Below are positions 11,777 to 24,330 of a DNA stretch of 64,000 nt, one piece after another (position 1 is the first letter of the stretch; the number at the start of each line of letters is the position of its first letter). Source of the DNA: Acanthornis magna (lineage: Eukaryota > Chordata > Aves > Passeriformes > Acanthizidae); contig JAWUZG010000332.1 of assembly GCA_036785705.1 (NCBI GenBank), forward strand, positions 3,782,001 to 3,846,000, in the 5' to 3' direction. The notes under the pieces were generated by a model. It was not told where the DNA came from and ran no database searches. It was given only the letters and a program-made list of their open reading frames with translations. Position numbers and translations under genes: made by a program.

Positions 11777-14700
11777 GTATTACTTTCACAATGGTTTTTT
11801 ACATCCTTGCTGGCTGAGGGCTCCTCTCTGTCTCTCCTGGGCTTGCTTCCAAGGAAGCAGGGCATCCCTCCCAAGAGCATCCTGTCCCTCTCACTGCCAC
11901 CCCAGCTCAATCTTCCAGAGGGTAGGACAGCTTTAACAAATGCGTCTGTCTGCTGAGACCTCTCCTGCACCAATTCCCAGCAGGGTTTATCATCCTGAGG
12001 ACCTGCAGAGCTGGGAGCAGGGGCAGGCAGTGCCAGGCACCCTGTGCCCACCAGCCTTATGACTTCAGCCCCCTGACAGGGCTTGGGATGGCTCCAGGGG
12101 GCTGGCAAAGGGCAAGGCTTCCCAGCAGTGCCCCCACAGTCCCGTTCTGCAGTAGTGATCAGAGAGACCCCATAATATCACTGTCAATATCTGGTTCTGG
12201 GGAACAGAACTGCTGCCTGGGCAGCACACCTGGAGCAAACCAGGAAAGCTAAAATGCACCAGACACCCCCTAAACTGCAGCCCCTATGGGCACATCCTCC
12301 AGGACAACAGCCTGGAGCCCCAGAATCACATGTGGCTTTGCTGCCCAGACCGGTGGAGGTGCCTCAGGAGGAAATAGGCCCAGCACACAGCGTGACAGGG
12401 CAAGGACAAGGCACGGGGAGGCAGAGACAAGGCACTGTCAAAAGAGACACTAATTAGTGCTAATTGCAAATAATCAGCCAAACCTAAGAGCATGAGAGAA
12501 CCCAGTCCTGGCACAGGCAATAGCCCTGGCTGGAGTGAGGAGGGCACGTGCCTGGCAGGTCATGATGGGAGAACCCCACAGATGGGGACCCCATTGCCTC
12601 CCCACACCATCACTCTTCGCCCCATATCCTACCCACTCAGAAGTGCCCACATGCTGCAGCACACCTGTGGCTCCTCAAGCTGCTCTCCCATGTCCCTGGA
12701 AGCAATTCCCAAGCATGGAAATGGGTTCATATTACTTGTCTTGGGAAACCCTGCTGCAAAGCCCAGGATGGGCCTCTGGCTACTCCAAGGCAGGAGAATC
12801 ACTGGGAAGATGGTCCCAGGAGATGCTGGGAGATGCCACATCACAAAGCAAGCCTTGCTCCTGCCCTCCCAGCACCCTGGTGAGATTCTCAGGGCCTTGG
12901 GGCCCCTCTTCTCCCTGCAGGGTTAAACCCATTTTCTCTAGATATTTGCAATGGTCACTACCATTACCAACCAACAAGCTTTCTGTTGTCTGCACTCAGC
13001 TTTTCTTCTCTAGGAAAGGAGGCCGCCCTCCTTCAGTTCTCCATCACCTACACCTGTAGCACTCCCAACTTTCACTGCTTTGGCCCCGGGATCCTCATGA
13101 AGCTCTTTGTGCCCAGAGCAGATCTCCAAGCATGGCACCAAGACCTGCAGCTGCACCATGACCCTGGATAAGCCCCCATGTCCTACCCTGAGCTCCAGGG
13201 TGCCTGTCTGAGACATCCCAGGTGCTGCACAGGGTGCTGTGCTTTGCTCTCAACACCAAGATGGAAGCTGTTCTCCTCCATCCTCATAAAGTGGTTCTCC
13301 ATCTTCATTACCTGGCTGGCCTCACACCTGCAGTCCATGGCTGCCCTCACTTCTGCAGGCTTTATTTGGCACCCACCCAGATCCTACACAGTTCCTTCCT
13401 TTCCCATTCCCTGCAAGCTTTCCCAGAAGACACGTAATATTTCTACCTGTGCCCAGCTCTGGAATACCAAGCAGGGCACAATTGCACCAGGTGAGCACCG
13501 CAGCAGGTGCTGAGCCAGGATCCCCACCAGGGCTGAAACTCTTGTCTCAGCACTCGCAGAGAGGAGCAGACAGGACATATCTGCAGGGAGCAGGATGGAG
13601 TGTGAGCAGCCTTCTTTGCCCTGTGCCAGGCCCTGTGGGTACCACACGGGTCAGGGTCTGGGGATGCACTGCTCACCTCGCTGCACTAGGCAGGGTGGAG
13701 ACCCCTTGGCAGACCTCTCTGAAAGGGTCTGAAAGAAAAGTTCAATCCTCTGTGTCCTGCTAGTAAACTCCCATTCATGCATGACTTCTCAAATGCCTTT
13801 TGAGTGCTTTCCTTTGCTTTCTGTGCCAGCAATGACTCAGGCTTAGATGTGCATTGTCAGGCAATCCGGAGCTGGCGTCTCGCTAGGAAACACCATTTGT
13901 TCAGCAAGAGCAATATTTAAGTGCCCTCTGGTGGTAACTCCCTGTGCCGTTGTTGGGATTTCCTCCCCTCCCTTCTGCCCAACATCCCCCTGGGATCTTC
14001 CCTGGGGCATCGGTGCCGGTGCCAGGATAGTCCCTGCTCTGCCAGCCCCCGCTCGCTCACAGGCGTTTCCCATCCCACTTCACTGCCAGGTTCTGCAGCA
14101 GAATCGTCAGCGTGTCCCTGATTCCGTCCCTGCTGCAGGCCAGGACAGCCCTGGAGCCGAGCACTTGGCCTAGTTTGCTGCCCACGTGTCAGCTCCTCCA
14201 TCCTCCCCAGCCCCATCCGGCAGCAGAACTGCCTGGGCTGAGGATGCTCGCAGTGGGCACTGTCACACTCCCTGTCCTTCCCCACCAGCGTTTGTATTTC
14301 GGCCAATTCCAGTAAAAATCTGCATGCGTGAGATACCAAGGTGATTCAGTTCCCCTGTGCTGCATGGGAAGTGGTGGCCAGGCAGGAGAACGACCCCTAA
14401 ACTGCTCCCCCAGCACAGAAAAGCTGCAGTGACAGTTCAGCCGAGGTACGAGCCCCCAGAGGAGCCACAGGAAACTGGTTTTATAACACTGCTTTTCCTG
14501 AAACTCCTTCTGCAACTCACTGCTCTATTTAATTGCTATACAATACCTTACGGTGCCATTATGTTTTCCTTCGAAAAAATGCATCAGAAATACCTGCACA
14601 GGAGCTTCAACTGCTGGCAGGGAGAACGGGGATATGACAGAAAATACGTGCCATGCCCACAGCTGGATCAAAATCCAGTCTGGACATTTCCTTAAGCATG

Positions 14701-15894
14701 AAGCAGGAATTTTTAACCACAAGGTTGTGCCACGCAGCTCCCCTGGCACATCTGCACTGACTCTTCCTGCTCTGCCCCACAAGAGGGGCAGAAAGAGGCA
14801 GTGCAAAGCCAAGTGAGGCTAAGGGTGAATATACCCCCGGTCTGGGATCCTGCGGACCCTGGGCAGATGCTGGAGGTGTGCTGGTGGGATGCAGCATCCC
14901 GGGGGCTCCCTCCTGCCCCAGGGCAGAGGGGCACAGAGGGGCTGCAGCCACGCACAGTGACCCACCAGCCTCCTCACTCACACCCACGCGTGGGCTGCGC
15001 ACCTTTGAACTGCACAGTCCCGGCCCCAGCGCACATCCCTCCCCTCTCACATCAATCCCGACGGGAAATGTTCTCATCTCCCCAGCTCAGCCCCCTAGGT
15101 GGCAGTGGCCACCCAAGCCTTCCCTCAGGAAGGTGCAGAGCTGTCACCTGTGGGTCACACATTACTGTGGGTTGCTTTGACAGCAAAAGGAGGAGTGACC
15201 CTTCCTGTCTGCCTTTGCTCTGCCAGGAGCTTTCATTCTGCAGGAAGGAATTGGCTGTCTGAAAGCCTCATAAATTAGGGGCAAGGCTGACAGTGCTTCA
15301 TTTCTGTGTGCGCTGCTCTGGGCACTCAGATGAGATGCTCACATGAAATGTGTGTGTGTGTGAAGTACCAGCCCAGCACTGCGAAATAAAGTCGCCCGAA
15401 GCTGACCTCTAATTTGTCTTTCAGCCAGCTCAACAAACTCTGTGTCCCACAGGAGCAGCTCAGCTCACAGCAGTTCTGAAAATTCAAAGGAGCTGTGTAG
15501 CTGGTTAAATATAGGCTAAAGCAGTTATTTAAGCATTTTTCATTTCTTCTGGCCCATACAATAAATCAGCTTATTCTGCAATCTGTGCTGTGCTTACCTT
15601 GCTCTTCCTGGGCTGGGCTCAGCCCTGGTGCTCACTGTCCAGGCGTCAGCCAGGCGATGGAGACAGGACACTGCTTAGTGCCTACACGGTGAATGCTCCG
15701 AGTGTGACAGAAGAAACGCATACGTGTGTCCTGGCTCAGCACCAGCACATGGAGCAGCTGTGACTGTGCCACCTCCAGGGACAGTGGGGAACCTCTTTAG
15801 GTTGTCTGTCCTTTACACCGACACCCAGCAGCACCTGCTCCAGCCCACTTTGTCCCACCTGCCCCAAAGCTCACCCTGGCACTTCTGTGCCAGG

Positions 15895-16760
15895 TCACAG
15901 AATCACACACCCACGCACTGGGTGGGTTGGCAGGGACCTTTGCAGGCCACTCGGTCTGACCCCCACTCATCCATGAGAGCCCTGTGACCATGACTTTGTC
16001 CAGGTGGCTTTGAATACCTCCGAGGATGGAGACTCCACAACTCCTGGGCAACCTGTGCCAGCTCTCAGTCATCCTAATGGGAAAAAAATTTTCTTTGTAC
16101 TTAGAGGGATCTTCCAGTGTTTCCATTTGTGCTCACTGTGTCTTGCCCTGTCACCAGGCACCAATGATAAGAGCCTGGATCCTTCCTCTTTCCACTCTCC
16201 CTCCAGGTCCCCTTGAGCCTTCCCTTCTCCAAGCTGGACAGCCCCAGCTCTCTCATGAGATGTGCTGCAGTCCCTTCACCATCTCTGTGGCTCTCCACTG
16301 AACTCTCTCCAGTTTGTCCATGTCTCTCTTTGTGCTGGGAAGACCAGCACCAGACACAATATTCCAGATGTGGCCTTCCACATGGGGAATCACACATGGA
16401 TGATTTTCTTGTTTTTCATATGCCTGGAAATGATATCCAGGATTAGCTGTTCCCATTCCAGGGGTGGAGGTGAGGCAGACCAGCCTGTAGTTCCCTGGAT
16501 CCTCCTTCTTGCCTCTCTTAAAGACGGGATTGACATTTGCTTTCCTGCAGGCTTTGGGTACTTCTCTACCTTATCCAGTGGGACTCTTACCAGCAGGCCC
16601 ACGAAGAGGCCACAGTCTGCTCTCATGAAGTCCAGGGTTGTGGTGTTGCTTTTCACCCTCCTTCCCTTCAGGATTCTGAAGTCTACAGTCCCTGTCTCAC
16701 CCATGACCTTCAGGATGAGGCCCCTGGCACTCCAGTCTCCACCAGTACTCAGCAGCCAGA
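15895..16760 (-). mobile_element. Longer CR1 LINE fragment, minus orientation
   Basis: It begins with 'tcacagaatcacac', the inverted CR1 3' tail. It then continues through 'actccacaactcctgggcaa', a stretch like 'caccaggcaccaatgataag', 'ccagatgtggcc' and 'cagcctgtagttccctggat', which is the expected order for an inverted CR1 reaching into the ORF2/3'-UTR part. This makes it the longest CR1 copy in the window. It is decayed, with stop codons and gaps. The inner (upstream) limit is uncertain and could extend towards 17020. Confidence 0.75.
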
Positions 16761-18548
16761 TGGTGTTTTCAGCCCCAAACCTGTCTAACCAGCTATAGAC
16801 CCTCCATGTTCTCACCTCCTGGAGCCAAATGGCAGCTGTTTTCAGAATATCGCCCCATGCTGACCAGGACTGAGTCTTCCCTTGTGTCAATTAAGCTGAA
16901 GAGACCAAGCATCTTTGCCTTGCTCCCCAGGAAGCCAGGCTGCAACAAATGATCAGGTTCAGCACTGCTGGGAGTCCTGGGACAGAAAGGATTAATAACA
17001 TCTTGGACTGACAACAGTGAAGCCTTGCCTGATGGCTGCTCAGGAGCATCGGGGCACAGGAAAATGGCACATGGGCTGTTGGCTCCCTCTTAGTGTTGTG
17101 TTCTGTCGCTTTGGGGACGGTGACAGTGCAGGAGAGTGGTCACAGTGAGCAGGCAGGGTTCTGCTTCCCAACAGCAGCAGCAGTATCTGGTCTCCACCTT
17201 GGAACATCTCTGTGTTTAATTAAAATAATTTAAAACATATAAATCCAAGCAGATGAGGCTATTCAGAGCCCACAGGCGAGAGCTGGCTGATGCCTGCTGC
17301 CAGCCTGGAGAGGGTGAGGAGCAGCTCTCGTCTGCCCTGGTCCTGGGGTGGGTGGCAGAGCTGTGTCTCTGCACTGGGGTGGAGGTGATGACTGGAATCC
17401 CCAAGGCCCTGGTTTTGCAGTTTGTTGTGCAGTTGCTGACCTCACAGTGAAGCCATCCTCGGATGCCCATGGAGTCCCCGTGCCTGAGCCCTGCCAAGTC
17501 CCGTGGGAGCTGCTGGCCTTTCCTCATGAAGCTGGGGTGGCTTCAGAAAGAGGGGACAGGAGTCAGAAGTCTCACTGGCACCACATGGACTGGAGGGCTG
17601 TGGTCAGCCCCTCCCCAGGACTCGCTAACAGCTGATGCCAATGCAAGGCCACAAATATTATATATCTGCCTGTTCCCAATGGAGCTTCTTTGCTCTGTGC
17701 TTTACACTCCTGCTCACTGCAAAGCAGTCTGTACCTTTCTGCAAAGATAAAATAAAGCTATTGGGACACAAATGAAAGATTGACTTTTGCTTTCCAGCAC
17801 TCCAGCAATCCAAGGGTGATGAATCTTCCTTGTTTGCTGTGCTCTGCTGAGGTTCTCTCCAGCAAGGTGCTGCAAGCTGAGGGGACACTCATGGGACCCC
17901 TGTCACTCCCAGGAGCTCCTTCCCTGTGTGCCCTTTCCACCCAGACTGCCTGTGTCACCTCGGGCTCCATGTCAGGGCACAGCTCCACTGTCCCACATCC
18001 CTGCATTTTGCTGTGGTTTGCTCACCCCACATGCCCCTCCCAAAGCACCTAAGCTATCACTGCAAAAATCAATGCTGTTTTTCCTTCCTCCCTTCAGTAT
18101 TAAACTCCTTTACATCAGCTACCACTTCTTCCAGTTTCATGTATTTTTTGACGTGGAGCAATGTCTCATAAACCACACTAAGGAACCATTGTAATTCCAG
18201 AGAAACGCAATGCTCCTGGAAAGGAGCTTGTAAACCCACTGTTATTTTCTTTCCTAATTGCAATTTCAGTGACTCATCCCTGGTGCCACACTGCAGTGCA
18301 CAGCCATTGTGTGGATTTTTACCCAATCTTGAGCAGTCACAATTCACTGCTCAAGTTTTCAGGCCACCCAAGCCATTAGGAAAATAAATGTAAAATAAAA
18401 ACCTGCTGGTACAGTTGGCTGGTGGAGCAGCACAGCCCCTCGGGACAGCAGCAGAAGAGAAAGGCATTCAGTGCTCTCCAAAGCTGCTGTGGCCAATGTG
18501 GCTGAGCTAGTGCGAGCTGCTGCCTGAACATGTGCTCTCTGAACAAGA

Positions 18549-18899
18549 GCTGACTTTCTCCTCTCCCCTTTCCTACCCCTTCTGCTCCCCAGCTCTATCT
18601 CAGCCCCACTCCTCAGCCCCATCAAGCTACAGGCTCTATCTCAACTCTATTCCTTCCCTTCCCCATCTCTATCCCACCCCCTTCCCCTTTCCTCCCCATC
18701 CTAATCCCACTCCCCATCTTTATCTCATCCTTTTCCCTACCCCACCTAACCCCACCCCAATCCCCATCCCATCCCTTTTATCCCCACACCATTCCCATCC
18801 CACTCCACTTTTTTCACATCCTCATCCCTGTCTCTAACCCCATCTCATACCCATTCTGTTCCTATCTCATCCCCATTCCCATCCCATCCTGCCCCCATG
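18549..18899 (+). repeat. Pyrimidine-rich degenerate CCCCATC-type tract
   Basis: About 350 bp consists almost wholly of C, T and A with very little G on the plus strand. It is built from drifting variants of CCCCATC, CCCATCC and ATCTCAT. It looks like an old degenerate minisatellite or simple-sequence tract. The minus strand is correspondingly purine-rich. Confidence 0.8.
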
Positions 18900-19744
18900 C
18901 TCCTGTTTGTACAGAGTCCCCAGAGCCTTTCCCAGCCTCCCCACAACCATGCACTCTGGAGGGGAGAGGTTTCTGAGCACATGTCCTGGGTGGATATGCT
19001 GAGCAGGTCCCACAGGAGAGGAGGGATGCTCTGGGACATGGACCAGAGCTCAGTCCTTATGTCTGTCAGAGGAGACAAAGCTTCCCTGGCAGCTCTTGGC
19101 CCTGGCCCTGCTCAGGCTGTTGATTCACTGTTCAAGATCTTGTTGGCCTGTTCCTACAAGGATCCGCAATCCTCATTTTGCTGGGGCCATTCCCCAGCTT
19201 TTTTCCCTTTCTCCCAGCTGAGGTGGAGAGATGCAGACTTTGGCCATGAATTTGGCAGGACAGCACTGGGACTGCCCTGCTACTCCCAATGGCCAAACTC
19301 AGTTCCAGGGCACCAAAGCCTTTTGTCAGCCAACACAACATCCAGGGAAGAGCTGACTGTGTGTGTCAGCTCCATGCCAAGGGGGCTGCTGCCTGCCATT
19401 GTGGCAGGCTCTGCCATCAGGTCCTGCCAGAAGGCTGAGCATGGCTGAACCATCCTTGCTGAGCAAATTGAATTCCATTGGGCTTCCAGAGCCAGGCAGC
19501 AGAGGCTCAGGGGGGCTGGGGCATTGGAGAGGAGCCTCCCCTCCCCTAAGCTTCCATATGGGGCGGAGTGCCCTGCTGGGCATCTCCAAAGCCCACGTTG
19601 GACAACCAGGCTGTTGGCCACAGCACGATGTCACCAAGAAGACAATTGTGCAGCTCAGGTTCTCATCAGCTCCAGCATCATTTGGGATGAAGCTGAGCAA
19701 GCTGAGGTCTCACTGTCACCTTCCAGTACCTAAAGAGGCTTATA

Positions 19745-20037
19745 AAAAAGGGGAGAGTGACTTTTTACACAGGCATAGAGCGATAGAACATGGGAGAATG
19801 TGTAAAACTAAGAGAGGAGAGATTTGGATTAGATATTGGGAAAAAATTCTCCCCTGTGAGGGTGGTGAGGCCCAGAGAAGCTGTGGTTGCTCCATCCCTG
19901 GAAATGTTCAAAGTCAGATTCAACAGGGCTTGGAGCAACCCAGTGTAGTGGAAGGTGTTGCTGCCATGGCAGGGAGCTGGAACAAGATGAGCTTTAATGC
20001 TACTTTCAATCCAAACCATTCCATGATTCTGTGATCC
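19745..20037 (+). mobile_element. CR1 LINE fragment (3' end)
   Basis: It contains 'tttggattagatattgggaa', 'gaagctgtggttgctccatc', 'ggcttggagcaaccca' and the terminal 'ccattccatgattctgtgat'. This is the standard CR1 3' end in plus orientation. It is 5'-truncated and has no coding capacity. Confidence 0.9.
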
Positions 20038-21957
20038 AATTTCAGTGACATCTTCACTGGCTTTGCCACAGAGTGGGTTGGAAAGGAGATTGGAGCCTAT
20101 GGGAACCAAGCTGGCAAACTTTGCCAGTGTCTCTGAGGCAGGACTAGTGGGAGTAAAAGGGATTCCTGAGCCAGGCTGGGCGAGATGACCAAAATTAGGC
20201 TTCCAGGACCTGGTCACAGGCTCACCAGCCCTCCCACTGCAGCAGTGTAGGGGCAACCACAGCTGGCTTTGCTCCTGGGGCTGAGGGATGGGAAGAGAGT
20301 CCCTGCTGGCAGCTCACCTGGCAGAGCAATGCACAGCCGCAAACCCTCCCTGCTGTGTCCCTGATGCTGACACCCTGGGAAACTGCAGCACCAAAGGGGA
20401 GCTGAGCTGTGGATTTGGAGCAGAGCAGGCGAAGGGGGAGCCCAGCTTGTGGCCCTGCCCCACGGAAGGCTCCAGAATAACTGAGCAGAGCACCAGGCAG
20501 CACCAGCACGGCAGGACGGGCTACAGGAGCAACCCAGGCCCCCACTGTGTCATTAGAGGGTGCCAGTGCATTGCTGCAGAACAGGCCTGTCCCCTTACCT
20601 GTCCCAGCAGGGGCACAGGGGTCCTGCAGCTGCGGGATGCTGTCAGCACTGCACATCCAAATTCCTTCTTGGGAAGTTCAAACTCCAGAGCCCGCTCGGC
20701 TGTGGAGCCACAGGACTGGAGCAGCAGATGCAAAGCTCAGCTGCTACTCACAGTACATCCTAGAGTGATTTCAGCCTTCACCTCCCTCCCTCCATCACCT
20801 TTCTGTGCCTGCATCTTAAGCAGCAGGAGGTTTTTCCAGAGCTGGGTGGCGTCAGGGCAGCAATACTGTTCCCACTGGAAAAGGGGAATTCAAGCACAGA
20901 AGTTGCCATGTCATGTCCCTCCAGCACAGCCAAGGCTGAAATTATCTGAGTCCCACTGCTGGGAGGTGGGAAATCAGTGTTGGAAACAAACCTGAACACC
21001 CACAAAGACAGAGGTGGAATTTTCCTGTGCCCTCAAGCTGCTAAATTGCTGCTGAGGCATTTGGAAATAAGGTCAGTCTGCAGCAATAGGGGGCTGGCCA
21101 GGAAGGGCCTGACACAGCCCTTGATTCCAGGGAGCAATGCCTACATGCTATCCCATGGGAGATACAGCCTAGGAATGGCATTCACAAGGGCAAGGGAAGG
21201 GCCCTGCCAGCGGCCAGGGTACAATTCCACAAGGGTCCGATTTCAGCAGGTCCCGTGGGGCAGGGCTGGCCATGGGACAGTCCCAGGAGAAGAGCTGCAG
21301 GCGGATCATGTTGGTGCCCTGTGGAGTTTGGAACTGCTTGAGTCTGAATCCCGTGGTTAATGCCACAGGGAGCTTCCAACATCAGTCACAGGGCTCAAGG
21401 CAACTCACACACAGCAGTGCAGAGCCCCTGGACAGAGCAGGACTGTTCTCCAGGTATGTGGCATGCCCGGCTCTTCCAGGAGCAGGGCCAAAACCCAGGA
21501 TCATTCCAGCAAAACCCTGAACAAAATTAAGGTGCAAAGAGAGCTGCTGTTGAACAAGCTCATATCCTAGTAATGGTGGAGGATCCCCCCTGCAGAACTG
21601 GGGGTGTCCCAGGGAACCCCAGCTCAGGATTTACTTTGAGCATGTTGAGCAGGGGGTTAGGGCAACTGTTCCTTCCCTTTCCTGTCCATTGGTTCCGAGT
21701 GTGGGCCGTCCCAGACAGATGAATTTTAGGAGGGAGGGAGATATTTCTGTCTTGCGTGGTACTGCTCTAAGGCTTAATTATTTAAGATCTTGCAAAACAC
21801 TTGGCATTCTTGGGATAAAATGCTTTGTAGGAAGCTCAAGGCACTGTTACGAAAGCATTAGGATTTTTGCCTTCTCTCTAACGTTCTTCCTTCTGCTTTG
21901 CAGGAGCCAAGGGCTCCTGGGTACCACAGGACACCTGCAGCTGTCTGCTCTGAAGGG

Positions 21958-22310
21958 TCACAGAATCGTGGAATGGTTTGGGTTGGAAGGAGACCTTGAA
22001 GATAATCCCGTTCCAACCCCTGCCATGGGCAGGGACACCTTCCACTATCCCAGGTTGCTCCAGGCCCCATCCAGCCTGGCCTGGGACACTTCCAGGGGTG
22101 GGGCAGCCACAGCTTCTCTGGGCAGCCTGTGCCAGGGCCTCACCAGCCTCACAGGGAAGAATTTTTTCCCAATATCTAATCTTAACCTAATTTCTTTGAA
22201 TCCATTCCCCCTTGTCTTGTCACTACTAACTCCTGTTAGTAGTCTTGCCCCATCTTCCCTCTAAGTTCTGTAAGGATGGTGGTTTGCCTACTGGCAGCAG
22301 AAAACTGCAA
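21958..22310 (-). mobile_element. CR1 LINE fragment, minus orientation
   Basis: It opens with 'cacagaatcgtggaatggtt' followed by 'ttccaacccctgccatgggc', 'gggcagcctgtgccagggcc' and 'cacagggaagaattttttcc'. This is the reverse complement of the CR1 3' end. Similarity fades after about 22310. Confidence 0.9.
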
Positions 22311-23418
22311 ACATTAATATATCATTCCCTCTGTTCAGCTTCATCTGTCCCCCTTTCCAGCCTGGTAAAACCCCTGCTGAAGCCTCCTGTGCTCAGTCTC
22401 ATCCTGCACCACCTCCGCTCCCCGGAGCTGCCCGTGGGGCACTGCATCCCCATGGACACAGCCATCTCTCATACACATCCCACTCCCCAGTGGCCACCCA
22501 GGCCACCCCAAGCCACCCCAGGCCCCCCCAGGCCATCCCAAGCACTGGTCGGCCTCCTGGCCATGCAGGTACACCCCTCAGGAGCAGGAGATGGGTCATG
22601 TCCAGCCCCTGCTCCTTCCTACAGTGCAAGAAGGCAGCAGGGTCTGCCCAAGGGTCCAGACCTGGGGTTACTCTGAGGTTGACTTTTGGATGATTTGAAG
22701 CTGTTTTGCAGGTCCTGTTTGTAGCAAGAGCAGTGCTGGTCTGCCCTAACACCTTCCAAACACCTCGTCCTGGAGCCTCTCAGCTGTGCAGGGCCCAGCA
22801 TCAGAGCAGTGATCCTGAGGGATGATGGAAATCCTGGACCTTCAGAGGGCTGGATGCACATGGTCCTGGTGGGAGAGCTTGGACTCTAACCAGAACAGGA
22901 CATCCCATGTGTGAGGCCCCTCTTTAAACAGCAGCTCTGGGGTCAGTCCTCCCTGCAGGCAGGGCAGCATTTGCTGCCTGCCCCCCCAGCAGCCAGTGCC
23001 TGCTGCAGGGCTTCACATCCTGGGCACCAGGCACTCCAAACACAAAAATCCTGTGTCCCACAGGGGTTTCCCCTGGCTCTCTGGCTGGGAGCTGTTCTGG
23101 CTCTACAGAGACCACTCCCACACCATTCCTATGCCTTCTCCAGTCCTCTGCATGCCAGGCTGGCAGTGCTGCTGCTCTCTGTCTCCCTGCAGCCCCACAC
23201 AGCCAGCAAGACCCCGAGGCATTGCTCAGGGCTCCTGGAGAAAGCTCCACAAGGGCCCTGTGGCCCAAACACAGGTCAGATCTCACAGCCCACGTCTGCT
23301 CTGCAAAGCCCTCATTGATTCCCCTGCTGAGCCACGGTCAGGCCAGCCCAGGAATGATGGATTGATTGTTACAGGCTCATTGCTGGTGCTGTCTTGGTGT
23401 CCTTTGGCTGAAACACCT

Positions 23419-24330
23419 TGTCATGGTTTAACCCCAGCCAGCAGCCAAGCCTCTCACAGCCACTCCCTCCCTCCCCCACCAGCAGGACAGGGGAGCAAAT
23501 CAGAAGGGTAAAAGTGGGAAAAATTGTGGGTTGAGATAAAGACAGTTTAATAGGGAAAGCAAAAGCTGCACACATAAGCAAAGCAAAACAAGGAATGAAT
23601 TCCCTGCTTCCCATGGGCAGCAGGTGGTCAGCACTGCCAGGAGAGCAGGGCCCCATCACACATAATGGTGATTTGGGAACACCAGCAGTCCAAGTGTGCC
23701 CCTGCCCCTTCCGCCTTCTTCCCCTCACTTTATTCACTGAGCATGATGCCATATGCTATGGAATACCCCTCCAGCCTGGGGTCTGACCCACAGGAGACAG
23801 CCCTCCCTGAACTTCTCCAACGTGGGTCCTTCCCACGGGCTGCAGTTCTTCACCAGCTGCTCCAGCTTGGATCTCCATGGTCACTGGTCTTGCAGCAAAC
23901 CTGCTCCAGCACAGGCCCCACAGGGGCCATTCTTCTTCAGGCATCTCCTGCTCCAGTGTGGGCTCCTCCACAGCCAGCAGGTGGATCTGTGCACCGTTGT
24001 GGGCTCATTCACACATCACAGTCCCTTCAGCTCAGGTTCAGACTGGAGCTCCAGCCTGTCCAGTACAGGCACAGCAGCGCTGCCCTGGCCACCTGCCAGC
24101 CCAGGCCCACGGCCATGGCTGTTATCAAAGTGTTCCCAGGCACGATCCTGTGAGGTGATAAGCACTACAGCAGCAGTGAAAGCAAAAAGGAGCCATTAAC
24201 GAGCACTAGACTCTAATACAGAGTCAGGAAAGTGACCCCCATGGCAAGCAAAGGAGCCTGCTCAGTACCAGCTAAACAGCACTAACAGCTATAAATTCAA
24301 TATAGCACATCCCAGTTCTACCAGCCACAG
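23419..24330 (-). mobile_element. Probable solo LTR of an avian endogenous retrovirus (ERV-L-like)
   Basis: The left edge TGTCATGGTTTAACCCCAGC (from 23419), the 'gggttgagataaagacag' block and the 'gcatgatgccatatgctatg' block (23741-23760) are features I recall from an avian LTR family. Read on the minus strand, the element has an ATTAAA poly(A) signal (complement of 23546-23551), an AATAAAGTG-type promoter-like box near 23725-23736, and a TG...CA frame. No gag, pol or env sequence is visible beside it, so it is probably a solo LTR. The family name and the right boundary (near 24330) are from memory and approximate; no clear target-site duplication was found. Confidence 0.6.

Noticed and set aside
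16620..17020. Possible processed pseudogene beside the long CR1 copy
   Set aside because: No recognisable protein is encoded. The first part reads like inner CR1 sequence and the rest is unassigned.
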